Positions 24,139 through 30,761 of a stretch of 40,225 nucleotides of DNA are shown one piece after another (position 1 is the stretch's first letter; the number at the start of each line of letters is the position of its first letter). The DNA is from Clostridiales bacterium (GTDB lineage: Bacteria > Bacillota > Clostridia > Christensenellales > Aristaeellaceae): positions 1 through 40,225 of the forward strand of contig SFGO01000031.1 in assembly GCA_004556545.1 (NCBI GenBank), in the 5' to 3' direction. Position numbers and translations under genes: made by a program. The notes beneath the pieces are model-generated. The model was given only the letters and a program-made list of their open reading frames with translations. It ran no database searches and was not told where the DNA came from.

Positions 24139-25131
24139 TTACTTTTCCCGGCTGCCCGTCAGGCGAATCACAGCCATCACCGCCCCAAAAAGGACTCCGG
24201 CCACCGCCCAGATCCACCAGAGGGTTCCCGGATTGCCGTTGCCGCTGGGGCCGAAGGAGCAAATCAGGAAGAGCGCCGTAACGACCAGCCAGTAAATCGC
24301 GCTGACCGTGCCGGACAGCCGGCGCAGCCTGCGGCGGGAACGGTTGAACTCGCCCTCCTGCAGCAGCTTATCCATGGAATTCTGACGGCAGCCCGCATAC
24401 ACCAGCGCGAAGCATCCGCATCCGGCTACCAGCAGAACCAGACACAGCGCCGCTATCGTGCCCAGATCGGACAGCCGCAGAGAAATCGCCAGAAACAGCG
24501 GCAGCGCGGCCAGAACGCAGAGCACCACGCCCAAAATCTGAATCCAGCCGTACTTCTCCTGAAAGGCCTTGCGGCGCTCTTTGACCATACCCGTTACGCC
24601 GTATTCCGTTTCATAGGGAACTTCTTCCAGAAATTGAAATTCCCGGCTCCGGGACGCGCAGGTCAAAAACAGGAACACTCCGACCGCCACGAAGAGCAGC
24701 ATCACGCACAGGCCGACGCCTACAGCCGCTTCTTCCGAAAGATGGAAACGCGCCGTTTCCTGACTCATCACCGTCATCATCAGCAGCGCCGCCGGAGAAA
24801 GGATGCATAAGAGCGTTGCCAGCGCCATTTTGGGCGCGTCCTGCCGCCGCAGCTCCAGATAGCGGGAGGCCTCCTCCATGGTCACGCGCCGAACGGGATC
24901 CTCCGCCGCTTCGGGCGCCGCTTCTGCCGCTTCCATTTCATCCTTCAAAAGGAAATCGGTCGTCACGCCGAAAAGACGGCTCATCTGAAGGATTTTTTCC
25001 ATATCGGGGATGGACTGCGCGCCCTCCCATTTGGAAACCGACTGCCGGGTCACGTTTAACTGCTGGGCCAATTCTTCCTGAGACCATCCTGCCTTTTTCC
25101 GCAGGGTTACAATTTTATCCGCCAAAATCAT
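24139..25131 (-). CDS. Membrane-anchored XRE-family HTH regulator
   Basis: 330 residues. An N-terminal XRE-type helix-turn-helix (about 1-62: LRKKAGWSQEELAQQLNVTR, SVSKWEGAQSIPD, then FGVTTDFLL) is joined through an acidic linker to about six membrane helices (from about residue 98 to the end), with basic loops between. Fusions of this kind are common in Bacillota and are thought to sense membrane or peptide signals, but the ligand is unknown. The start at 25131 puts the HTH at the very N-terminus and has AGGAGGA upstream. An upstream promoter implies a leader of about 210 nt with direct repeats (GGTATGCA and GGTATGATGCA) that could be an operator. Confidence 0.88.
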   Translation of the reverse strand: MILADKIVTLRKKAGWSQEELAQQLNVTRQSVSKWEGAQSIPDMEKILQMSRLFGVTTDFLLKDEMEAAEAAPEAAEDPVRRVTMEEASRYLELRRQDAPKMALATLLCILSPAALLMMTVMSQETARFHLSEEAAVGVGLCVMLLFVAVGVFLFLTCASRSREFQFLEEVPYETEYGVTGMVKERRKAFQEKYGWIQILGVVLCVLAALPLFLAISLRLSDLGTIAALCLVLLVAGCGCFALVYAGCRQNSMDKLLQEGEFNRSRRRLRRLSGTVSAIYWLVVTALFLICSFGPSGNGNPGTLWWIWAVAGVLFGAVMAVIRLTGSREK

Positions 25132-25350
25132 CCGGGTCTTCCTCCTGTTTTCTGGATGCGTCAGCCGCATCCGGGATGAGTGCATCATACCGTTTTGGTC
25201 GGTTGCATACCAGAAATCGGGCTGGTCAATCTGTCAACCGGCAGTTGCGCTTGCGCATTTTCCTTGCAAAATGGGACTTTTTTTAGGAAAAGCGCCCATC
25301 TGTTCATTGGGTGATTGCTGTTTTGCAATCCATGTTTTGCTTCGACGCTC

Positions 25351-25379
25351 ATTATAGACATTTTCCAAAGAGCCGTCAA
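25351..25379 (-). promoter_or_regulatory. Strong promoter upstream of the HTH gene
   Basis: On the minus strand TTGACG (25374-25379) and a perfect TATAAT (25351-25356) are separated by 17 nt. The transcript would carry about 210 nt of leader before the HTH start codon. Confidence 0.65.
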
Positions 25380-25541
25380 GGTTTTCGGGACGAGAGGACA
25401 TACTCTCCTTCTTTTTCATCATGCTTTCCCATGTGAATCATAACCGTCAGCGTATTTTTCATCCCGTTTCCGAAAAAGAACGGGGCCGGAAGCCTGAATG
25501 GGCGACGTCTGAACGTATGATGTAAATTTTTCATTAACGAA

Positions 25542-25570
25542 TTGCTTTTCGGACGCAAGTATCCTAAAAT
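25542..25570 (+). promoter_or_regulatory. Promoter of the SH3-like gene
   Basis: TTGCTT (25542-25547) and TAAAAT (25565-25570) are separated by 17 nt, 33 nt before the ATG and its AGGAAAGGGA ribosome-binding site. Confidence 0.65.
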
Positions 25571-25602
25571 ACAATAGGAAAAAGCGTAGGAAAGGGAATC
25601 GT

Positions 25603-26142
25603 ATGAAAAAAGGACTCAGCATCGCTGCCGCCATTTTGCTTCTGTTTCAGATTTGCGCGTTTGCAGAAACAGACCCTCGGCAACCGTCGGATAGTACAAC
25701 GTTTTACGGAGACTATATAAAGGAAAATGAAGTTCGGGAATTGACCGTTCTGGGAGATGAAGCCCCATTTGCCTTTGTTCTGTGCAAAACCCTGAACGTA
25801 CACGCTCAAAAGGATCTGTCCTCAGAAGTAGTGGGGACCTTAAAATACGCTAAAGAAGTGGAAGTCCTCGAAAAAGCTGACGACGCCTACTATATCCATG
25901 TTTATGAGATCATAAGCGACGTCGTTTTCGACAAATATGGATGGATTTCCAAAGCGTATGTCCTGCTTGACCCGCCCTGCCTCATCGCCAATCACCCCAC
26001 TCCGATCTTTGCACTCCCACAGGAAGACGCAAAGAAATTGGGTTGTTTAAGCACTTACGATTCCCTTCGAGTGATTGGGGAAGTCGATGATTATTACATC
26101 GTATCTTGCGAAGCTGCCGCAGGGTTTGTCAAAAAAGAATAA
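25603..26142 (+). CDS. Secreted protein with SH3-like repeats
   Basis: 179 residues. The signal peptide (1-21) ends after CAFA. The mature part contains one clear bacterial SH3-like unit (about 60-125: CKTLNVHAQKDLSSEVVGTL, VEVLEKADDAYYIHV, GWISKAYV) and a second, more divergent one (about 130-178: HPTPIFALPQEDAKKLGCL, VIGEVDDYYIVSC, AGFVKK). Such domains bind cell-wall peptides or ligands. There is no enzyme domain, so it is probably a small wall-associated or signalling protein. It is less GC-rich than its neighbours. It has its own promoter and terminator and so is monocistronic. Confidence 0.75.
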   Translation: MKKGLSIAAAILLLFQICAFAETDPRQPSDSTTFYGDYIKENEVRELTVLGDEAPFAFVLCKTLNVHAQKDLSSEVVGTLKYAKEVEVLEKADDAYYIHVYEIISDVVFDKYGWISKAYVLLDPPCLIANHPTPIFALPQEDAKKLGCLSTYDSLRVIGEVDDYYIVSCEAAAGFVKKE

Positions 26143-26150
26143 GCGTACCA

Positions 26151-26195
26151 AAAGCGGAGCTGCGGGAAAACATTCCTCCCGCAGCCCCGCTTTTT
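26151..26195 (+). terminator. Terminator of the SH3-like gene
   Basis: AAAGCGG-A-GCTGCGGGA (26151-26167) pairs with TCCCGCAGC-C-CCGCTTT (26177-26193) with one internal mismatch, and the stem ends in a run of five T residues. Confidence 0.88.
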
Positions 26196-26211
26196 CACTG
26201 CTTGCTCATGC

Positions 26212-26258
26212 TTAAGGCAATGCCAGCGCTGCTGCCGAATGATGCGGCATTGCCTTAA
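26212..26258. repeat. Short palindromic element with 13-bp inverted ends
   Basis: TTAAGGCAATGCC (26212-26224) is perfectly inverted at 26246-26258, 47 bp in all. The right part (GCGCTGCTGCCGAATGATGC, then the inverted end) matches the right end of the longer element at 39738-39901, so the two belong to one family. The minus-strand gene to its right takes its stop codon from the element's end. Confidence 0.75.
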
Positions 26259-26419
26259 TACCGGATGAAATAATAAATCACATATACCCAGCTCAGCAGG
26301 CCGTGAAAGATGGCCCAGCCGACGGAATGCCAATTCACATAGCTGATGACCATGGCCAGCGCGCTGCCGAAGGTGATGCCGCTTTTGACGGTTTTGGTAA
26401 TGGTTTCCTTGTGACCCAT
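26255..26419 (-). CDS. 54-residue small membrane protein
   Basis: A small gene of 54 codons. The product starts MGHKETITKTVKSGITFGSA and then has one or two hydrophobic segments (about 15-30 and 34-53) with aromatic residues (WHSVGWAIFHGLLSWVYVIY) and ends FIRY. The pattern looks like a single-pass or hairpin membrane microprotein. AAGGGA lies upstream, a weak ribosome-binding site, and the gene follows the 115-residue membrane protein gene by 33 nt, so it is probably co-transcribed. The stop codon lies inside the 47-bp repeat. No family is recognised. Confidence 0.65.
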   Translation of the reverse strand: MGHKETITKTVKSGITFGSALAMVISYVNWHSVGWAIFHGLLSWVYVIYYFIRY

Positions 26420-26452
26420 TGTCGAATCCCTTGCTTTCTTTGTATTTAACAG

Positions 26453-26800
26453 TTATTTGTTGGCAGCGGCTCCCAGCGGGATAGCCAAAAAGACCAGCCA
26501 GCCCGGATGCCACAGATGGAAGAAAAAGCCTAGAATCAGATAGATCAGCGTGACCATGATGGGGTTGCAAAGCTGCTCCAGCCGGTTCTTGGGGCGCATG
26601 TAATGCAGGGGGATGGTCAGGAAAATCAGCCAGCCCGGGTGCCACAGGTGAAAGACTGCGCCCAGCACCAGGTACAGTGCCGTGATCTCGATCGGGAAAA
26701 GCGCGTCCTGCTTGCGGCGCTTTTCTTCCTTTTGCTTTTGTTCCATTGCCTCGTAATAGCTGCCCTCGGGGCCCAAGCCCTCGCTGCCGTTCTGCGTCAT
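26453..26800 (-). CDS. Membrane protein with duplicated FHLWHPGWL motif
   Basis: 115 residues. A charged N-terminal helix (about 1-35, Glu/Lys/Gln-rich) is followed by two nearly identical halves, each a hydrophobic segment, FHLWHPGWL and another hydrophobic segment: ALYLVLGAVFHLWHPGWLIF (41-60) and TLIYLILGFFFHLWHPGWLV (84-103). This gives about four short membrane segments arising from an internal duplication. His and Trp in the turn could bind a ligand or metal, but I know no characterised family. GGGAGAAG lies about 8 nt before the ATG. A much longer frame reads upstream through thrC on the opposite strand and is not real. Confidence 0.75.
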   Translation of the reverse strand: MTQNGSEGLGPEGSYYEAMEQKQKEEKRRKQDALFPIEITALYLVLGAVFHLWHPGWLIFLTIPLHYMRPKNRLEQLCNPIMVTLIYLILGFFFHLWHPGWLVFLAIPLGAAANK

Positions 26801-26854
26801 ACCGTTTCTTCTCCCTTTCCTGTGGCGGAAGGCTCCGCCGCTTGGTACAGGATG

Positions 26855-26863
26855 ATCATAGCA
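26855..26863 (-). promoter_or_regulatory. Extended -10 promoter of the small membrane genes
   Basis: On the minus strand TGCTATGAT forms an extended -10 box, about 55 nt before the start at 26800. No good -35 is visible. Confidence 0.4.
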
Positions 26864-26959
26864 CGTTTCGCGCAGGGAGAAAAGAAGCGCGGCGTTCAAA
26901 CTCTCTGAAGCATCGCTTGGGAGAAAATGAGAAAATGCTGAGAAAAGACCGGCCAGCTC

Positions 26960-26989
26960 TTTACACTGCCCGGCGGGAAGTTGTATGAT
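26960..26989 (+). promoter_or_regulatory. Promoter of thrC
   Basis: TTTACA (26960-26965) and TATGAT (26984-26989) are separated by 18 nt, about 60 nt before the thrC start. A CCGGG/CCCGG hairpin (27016-27030) sits just before the ribosome-binding site. No T-box or leader peptide was seen. Confidence 0.55.
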
Positions 26990-27049
26990 AGCATTGTGTT
27001 GATATTCAGAACCTCCGGGTGCTTCCCGGAAAGACAGGAGTGTGTGCCT

Positions 27050-28546
27050 ATGTCGTTCTTTTCCACCCGCGGCGGCGCGTGCGTGACCGCCTCTCAGGCT
27101 ATTTTGTGGGGGCTGGCCAAGGATGGCGGATTGTATGTGCCCAGCATGTTTCCGCAGCTTTCCAGCGAGCGAATGGCGGCCCTCTGCGGTGCCAGCTATC
27201 AGGAGCAGGCCGCGCGGATCCTCCGAGACTATCTGGAAGATTATACCATCGCCGAGATCGAGCAGTCGGTGAACGCCGCCTATGATGACCGGCATTTTGA
27301 CGACCCTGCCGTTACGCCAATGCACACCCTCATGCCGGACGTGCATGTGCTGGAGCTGTTTCACGGCCCCACGCTGGCCTTTAAGGATGTGGCGCTGAAT
27401 CTGCTGCCCCATCTGATCCGGCTGGCGGCGGAGAAGAACGATGAAAAGCGGGAAATCAGCATTCTGGTGGCCACCAGCGGCGATACCGGCAAGGCGGCGC
27501 TGGAAGGCTTCAAGGACGTTCCCGGCACCAGCTGCACCGTGTTTTATCCCTACGGCGGCGTGAGCCGGATGCAGGAACTGCAGATGGCCACCACCGGCGG
27601 CGAAAACACACACGTCATCGGCGTAAAGGGAAACTTCGACGATGCGCAGACCGGCGTGAAGCGGCTGTTCGCCAGTCAGGAATTCCGTGAAAAAATGAAC
27701 GCCATGGGCAAGCTGCCCAGCTCGGCCAATTCTATCAACTTCGGCCGTCTGGCGCCCCAGATCGTGTATTATTTCAACGCCTATATGCAGCTGGTGCAGA
27801 AGCATGCCATCCGCATGGGCCAGTCCGTCAATTTTGTGGTGCCGACGGGCAATTTCGGCGATATTCTGGCGGGCTACTATGCCAAGCGCATGGGCCTGCC
27901 GGTGGCGCGGCTGCTGTGCGCCAGCAACCGCAACAATGTGTTGACCGATTTCTTTGCCGACGGCACCTATTACACCCACCGCGCCTTCTTCCATACCATG
28001 TCTCCCAGCATGGATATTCTGATCTCTTCCAATCTGGAGCGGCTTTTGTTCGAAAGCACGGATCGCGACCCGGCGCTGGTGCGGCAGTGGATGGCGCTGC
28101 TTTCCTCCGAGGGCGGCAGCTTCTCCATCGGCGCGCAGCGGCTGAAGGAGCTGAAAAAGACCTTCTGGGCCGGTTACGCGGACGACTTCATGACCTCCGG
28201 CGAGATCAAACGGGTCTTTGAGCGCTTCCATTATCTGATGGATCCGCATACCGCCGTGGCCAGCTACGTGCTCAAGCAGTACCGCGAGGAGACGGGCGAT
28301 CATACGCCTGCGGTCATTCTTTCCACCGCAAGCCCCTACAAATTCTCCGAAAGCGTGCTGGCCAGCCTGCAGGGCACGGAAAACGTGAAAGGACTGGACG
28401 CCTTCCAATGTGCCGAAAAGCTGGAAGAACTTTCCGGTGTTCCCGTGCCCCGGCAGATCCGGGAGCTGCAAACGCTGCCCATCCGCCACAAGCGGGTCTG
28501 CGAGGTCTCCGGCATGGAGGAAGCCCTCATGGAGGAGTGGAAGTAA
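27050..28546 (+). CDS. thrC: Threonine synthase
   Basis: PLP-dependent enzyme converting O-phosphohomoserine to threonine. The 498-residue protein is the longer fungal/enterobacterial-type form. The PLP lysine is K112 in HGPTLAFKDVALN. The phosphate-binding loop of the cofactor lies in VATSGDTGKAALEGF, and VVPTGNFGDILAGYYAKRMG follows. The start at 27050 is preceded by ACAGGAG with 9 nt spacing and gives the expected N-terminus (FFSTRGG). The gene stands alone, without hom or thrB. Its last 20 bases overlap the convergent VanY-like gene. Confidence 0.95.
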   Translation: MSFFSTRGGACVTASQAILWGLAKDGGLYVPSMFPQLSSERMAALCGASYQEQAARILRDYLEDYTIAEIEQSVNAAYDDRHFDDPAVTPMHTLMPDVHVLELFHGPTLAFKDVALNLLPHLIRLAAEKNDEKREISILVATSGDTGKAALEGFKDVPGTSCTVFYPYGGVSRMQELQMATTGGENTHVIGVKGNFDDAQTGVKRLFASQEFREKMNAMGKLPSSANSINFGRLAPQIVYYFNAYMQLVQKHAIRMGQSVNFVVPTGNFGDILAGYYAKRMGLPVARLLCASNRNNVLTDFFADGTYYTHRAFFHTMSPSMDILISSNLERLLFESTDRDPALVRQWMALLSSEGGSFSIGAQRLKELKKTFWAGYADDFMTSGEIKRVFERFHYLMDPHTAVASYVLKQYREETGDHTPAVILSTASPYKFSESVLASLQGTENVKGLDAFQCAEKLEELSGVPVPRQIRELQTLPIRHKRVCEVSGMEEALMEEWK

Positions 28547-29603
28547 CCGGCAGCGTACACGCGGCCACGGCATAGCCCAGATTATCCAGACTGACCTCCT
28601 GCGCCGTGCTTTCCGGCAGGGAAAATTCCGTGTATTTTCCCTGCATGGGCTGGCAGACGATCCAGTAGCCGACCGCGCCGGTGGGCCGGATCAGCACCTG
28701 CCGGTGGCGGTGCAGGAAGTCCAGATATTCAGCAAAGTCCAGCCCCAGACAGGTCATGGCCGCTGCGTGAGCCTCGCCCACGTACCGCAGCCGGGCCCCG
28801 TCCCGGGAACGGGAGACCACCACAAAACCATAGCGCCATGCCGTCTGCATCAGCATTCGCCCGCGGGGAGTTTCTTCCAGCGGGCGTTCTGCATCCGGCG
28901 GAGCGGTCACATCGACCGTGTATTCCTGCAATAACTCGCCGCAGCCGGGCGTGTCCGTCTCCTGACAGGCGCGCTCGGCGGCCTCCTGAAGGGAATGACT
29001 GGCCGCCAGCACCCGAAAGCGGCTTAGCCGCCGCTCCCGCTGCTCCAGCGGCGTCAGGGTTCCTCGGCTGATCCACAGACCGTCCGTCCCGCTGCCGCGC
29101 AGCGCGGCAAACAGCCTTGTCAGCGCACGAATCGTTTCTTTGCCGCTTTTGATGGTCAGGTCATTGACCGGCGCCATGCCATTGCCGTAGCGGGCGATGC
29201 TCAGGGTGTTGGGAGACGGCGCTCCGGCAGGCAGCGGGTGCGTTTCATCCAGAAGGAGCAGCTTTCCCCGCAATAGCTGCTCTTTCGTAACGATCTGCCG
29301 CGTGCAGACCATTCCCTCGGGCAGGGCATAGGCGATCGCGCTGCTCCGTGGACGGGAGGACGGAACGGCGGCTTCCGCCGCCAGCGGCAAGTTATATTCC
29401 CGGGCCGTGCCTCTGGGAACCAGCATGGGCAGCAGCAGCGCCGCCGTCCACGCGCCGGCCAGCAGAAGCATCCGGCAGCGTCGGCTCTGCGTCCAGCGCG
29501 GCCGGGGCCGCCAGCACTGCGCACCCCAGCAGTTCGAGCGCTTTCCGACCCTGCGAACGTACTGTCTGCGCCATTCCCGCTCGGTCATCAGCCCTTCGGA
29601 CAT
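28527..29603 (-). CDS. VanY-like membrane protein lacking zinc-binding residues
   Basis: 358 residues with a basic N-terminus and one membrane helix (about 44-62), the rest extracytoplasmic. It follows the layout of the VanY D,D-carboxypeptidase family: a LLLLDETHPLPAG motif (about 115-127) and the C-terminal WRYGF, RYVGEAHAAAM and LDFAEYLDFL motifs. The family motif SEHQxGxAxD is replaced by GELLQEYTVD (222-231): the first His is Leu, only Asp is kept. The usual EPWHxRYVG reads RLRYVG, losing the second His. It is therefore probably a non-catalytic relative that binds peptidoglycan or a partner. The start at 29603 has GTCAGGAGG 7 nt upstream. Confidence 0.7.
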   Translation of the reverse strand: MSEGLMTEREWRRQYVRRVGKRSNCWGAQCWRPRPRWTQSRRCRMLLLAGAWTAALLLPMLVPRGTAREYNLPLAAEAAVPSSRPRSSAIAYALPEGMVCTRQIVTKEQLLRGKLLLLDETHPLPAGAPSPNTLSIARYGNGMAPVNDLTIKSGKETIRALTRLFAALRGSGTDGLWISRGTLTPLEQRERRLSRFRVLAASHSLQEAAERACQETDTPGCGELLQEYTVDVTAPPDAERPLEETPRGRMLMQTAWRYGFVVVSRSRDGARLRYVGEAHAAAMTCLGLDFAEYLDFLHRHRQVLIRPTGAVGYWIVCQPMQGKYTEFSLPESTAQEVSLDNLGYAVAACTLPVTSTPP

Positions 29604-29605
29604 GC

Positions 29606-29740
29606 TCATCCCTCCTGACGGTTGTGAGGATAGCATGACCATTTGATGGAAAATACATACAAAAGCAGGGAAAACAAGGGCTGTTCTTTGTCGCGTATCC
29701 TTCCGGGGGTGTGTCCGTCTTCAATCTTCTTCCGGCCCAT
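29606..29740 (-). pseudogene. Truncated ribbon-helix-helix gene remnant
   Basis: The reading frame starts MGRKKIEDGHTPG, matching the start of the intact gene at 30256-30462 (MARKKIEDGYKTPQ) for about 10 codons, then diverges. The upstream ribosome-binding region is also duplicated: 29715-29770 matches 30437-30492 at 52 of 56 bases. The DNA-binding part is missing, so it is a broken copy. Confidence 0.6.
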
Positions 29741-29770
29741 TGACTTCACCTGCCTTCTGTGATAAGATAA
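29715..29770. repeat. Duplicated start region of the RHH gene, copy 1
   Basis: Matches 30437-30492 in 52 of 56 positions. It includes the RHH start codon and ribosome-binding site on the minus strand and a TTGACT-17-TAAGAT promoter-like pair (29740-29768) on the plus strand. Confidence 0.75.
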
Positions 29771-29801
29771 GAAATAGGAGAGCGGAAAGGCTTTTGAAGA
29801 G

Positions 29802-29903
29802 TCAGCCTTTGTCATCCGGCACTACGATGATTAGAGGCTTCGTGGTGCTTTCTTTTGTTTCCGTGGTTCGGATCGTGATCACTTCCGTTGCTTTGGACTG
29901 CAT
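29802..29903 (-). CDS. Possible 33-residue peptide gene
   Basis: Encodes a 33-residue hydrophilic peptide beginning MQSKATEVITIRTTE and ending KPLIIVVPDDKG. AGAGGTGA lies about 6 nt before the ATG. It occupies the same place in copy 1 of the duplicated module as the hydrophobic peptide gene in copy 2, between the conserved leader and the RHH gene start, but shows no sequence similarity to it. Whether it is translated is uncertain. Confidence 0.35.
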   Translation of the reverse strand: MQSKATEVITIRTTETKESTTKPLIIVVPDDKG

Positions 29904-29972
29904 AGGTTCTCACCTCTCTTCCGCCCTTGAATGGCGTTTGGTTTTGGTGTCAGCCTATCCGCTCTCCCTGCG

Positions 29973-30001
29973 GCTCTTGGTTTCCCTTGAGCACGGGAAC
30001 A
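29973..30001. repeat. Conserved leader segment, copy 1
   Basis: 29 bases identical to 30733-30761 (key part GCTCTTGGTTTCCC, then TTGAGCACGGGAACA). It contains a TTCCC/GGGAA stem. It lies upstream, on the minus strand, of the 33-residue gene. Confidence 0.7.
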
Positions 30002-30071
30002 CGATAACGAAGTCGGCCTATTGTCGACTCTTTTTTCATTTTTTCTAAAAAGGTTTTTAGCAATACAAAAG

Positions 30072-30118
30072 CATCCGGCAAAAGCCTGACAGGCTTCATC
30101 CCCCCGGGGTGCCGGATG
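30072..30118. repeat. Nested inverted repeat
   Basis: CATCCGGCA (30072-30080) is perfectly inverted at 30110-30118 and encloses a second stem, AAGCCT/AGGCTT (30082-30096). On the minus strand it is followed by CTTTTGTATT, so it could terminate minus-strand transcripts from the module to its right. Confidence 0.55.
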
Positions 30119-30255
30119 GAAAACGATAAAAACTCCTTTTTGATGTCCAGCAGGAGCGCGCCATGATATAATGTTCATGCTCCCTCTGGTTGATGGTTCT
30201 GCTGGGGTGGGCTGGTGGTCTGTGGTGGTCTGTGTTGGTAGCACGGCCACCATTT

Positions 30256-30462
30256 TCATTTTTGGATGTTGGTAGCATCCTTTTTGATGTCTTGGCGGAT
30301 CAGGGATTTTATGTAACCCTGTTTGTTTGCAATCCCTTCGAGCTGCGCCAGTATGTCACCGTCTGTTTTGATGTCCAATTTGATTTCCATGCGCTTAATA
30401 TTTTGCGCTCTGTATCGGTCTTGTGGCGTTTTGTACCCGTCTTCGATCTTCTTCCGGGCCAT
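30256..30462 (-). CDS. Ribbon-helix-helix-like small DNA-binding protein
   Basis: 68 residues: a basic N-terminus (MARKKIEDGYKTPQDRYRAQ), a strand (RMEIKLDI), and two helices (TDGDILAQLEGIA and QGYIKSLIRQDIKK), the beta-alpha-alpha order of ribbon-helix-helix proteins such as those of mobile elements and antitoxins. AAGGAAGGTGA lies upstream of the ATG. A broken second copy lies 0.7 kb downstream. The gene sits in a gene-poor, repeat-rich stretch, which suggests a mobile-element remnant or a toxin-antitoxin locus. A specific target is unknown. Confidence 0.7.
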   Translation of the reverse strand: MARKKIEDGYKTPQDRYRAQNIKRMEIKLDIKTDGDILAQLEGIANKQGYIKSLIRQDIKKDATNIQK

Positions 30463-30492
30463 TGACTTCACCTTCCTTCTGTGGTAAGATAA
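30437..30492. repeat. Duplicated start region of the RHH gene, copy 2
   Basis: Partner of 29715-29770 with 52 of 56 identical bases. Offsets differ between this pair (722) and the leader pair (760), so an insertion or deletion occurred within one module after duplication. Confidence 0.75.
30462..30490 (+). promoter_or_regulatory. Promoter of a predicted small RNA
   Basis: TTGACT (30462-30467) and TAAGAT (30485-30490) are separated by exactly 17 nt on the plus strand. It overlaps the ribosome-binding site and start codon of the minus-strand RHH gene, so part of the match may be imposed by that gene. Confidence 0.5.
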
Positions 30493-30496
30493 CACC

Positions 30497-30583
30497 AGGT
30501 GAGGAGCCTGACCTGTTGGGGCAGGTCAACGAATCATCTTTGAATGACCGTCTTCCTGTTGGATTTGGGGGCGGTTATTTTTT
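30497..30583 (+). ncRNA. Predicted ~90-nt RNA antisense to a small peptide gene
   Basis: Lies between the promoter at 30462-30490 and a T-tract terminator. It contains a perfect GACCTG/CAGGTC hairpin (30510-30527) and the terminator stem, and no reading frame with a ribosome-binding site. Its 3' end overlaps the last codons and stop of the minus-strand 30-residue peptide gene. The layout resembles convergent type I antitoxin RNAs. Ends are inferred from signals only. Confidence 0.45.
30547..30583 (+). terminator. Terminator of the predicted small RNA
   Basis: ACCGTCTTC (30547-30555) pairs with GGGGGCGGT (30567-30575), with three G-T wobbles, followed by TATTTTTTAT. The T tract exists only on the plus strand. 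Confidence 0.6.
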
Positions 30584-30667
30584 ATGCTTTGGCTTGACTG
30601 CTTTCAGCACTTCGAAAATAACGTAAGCGATCAGCCTTAACAGACTGATGATGTCACCAATCTTCAT
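30575..30667 (-). CDS. 30-residue hydrophobic peptide, candidate type I toxin
   Basis: The peptide has a short polar start, one membrane-spanning segment (IISLLRLIAYVIFEVLKAV) and a basic end (KPKHKK), the design of small membrane toxins such as the Fst/Ldr group, though no specific family match is visible. A strong AAAGGAG lies 9 nt before the ATG at 30667; ATG codons at 30673 and 30676 are in frame but too close to it. The 3' end overlaps the predicted convergent RNA. The RHH gene follows on the same strand. Confidence 0.5.
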   Translation of the reverse strand: MKIGDIISLLRLIAYVIFEVLKAVKPKHKK

Positions 30668-30732
30668 TGGCATCATCTCCTTTGTGATTTAGTATCACTC
30701 CGGCGATGATTCGCTTAGCTTCTCCACCCTGC

Positions 30733-30761
30733 GCTCTTGGTTTCCCTTGAGCACGGGAACA
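30733..30761. repeat. Conserved leader segment, copy 2
   Basis: Identical over 29 bases to 29973-30001. It lies upstream of the 30-residue peptide gene on the minus strand, about 65 nt before its ribosome-binding site. Confidence 0.7.

Larger units (their letters stand above)
25132..25602. other. Long divergent intergenic region
   Basis: No gene is supported in these 471 bases. They hold a minus-strand promoter (25351-25379), the long leader of the HTH gene with a possible 9-codon peptide from about 25337, short hairpins (GATTGC/GCAATC around 25313-25330; CCCGTT/AACGGG around 25464-25485), and a plus-strand promoter (25542-25570) for the SH3-like gene. Confidence 0.5.

Noticed and set aside
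23798..24295. Protein-coding reading through the dispersed repeat
   Set aside because: The frame exists only because the hairpin repeat is GC-rich. The copy near 40.1 kb gives a similar peptide on the other strand; the shared element is the DNA repeat.
27000..27049. T-box or threonine attenuator before thrC
   Set aside because: The leader is only about 55 nt with a single short hairpin; no Thr-rich leader peptide or T-box sequence is visible.
26453..28573. 706-residue minus-strand frame
   Set aside because: Only its last 115 codons are real, with RBS at about 26808. The rest is antisense to thrC.
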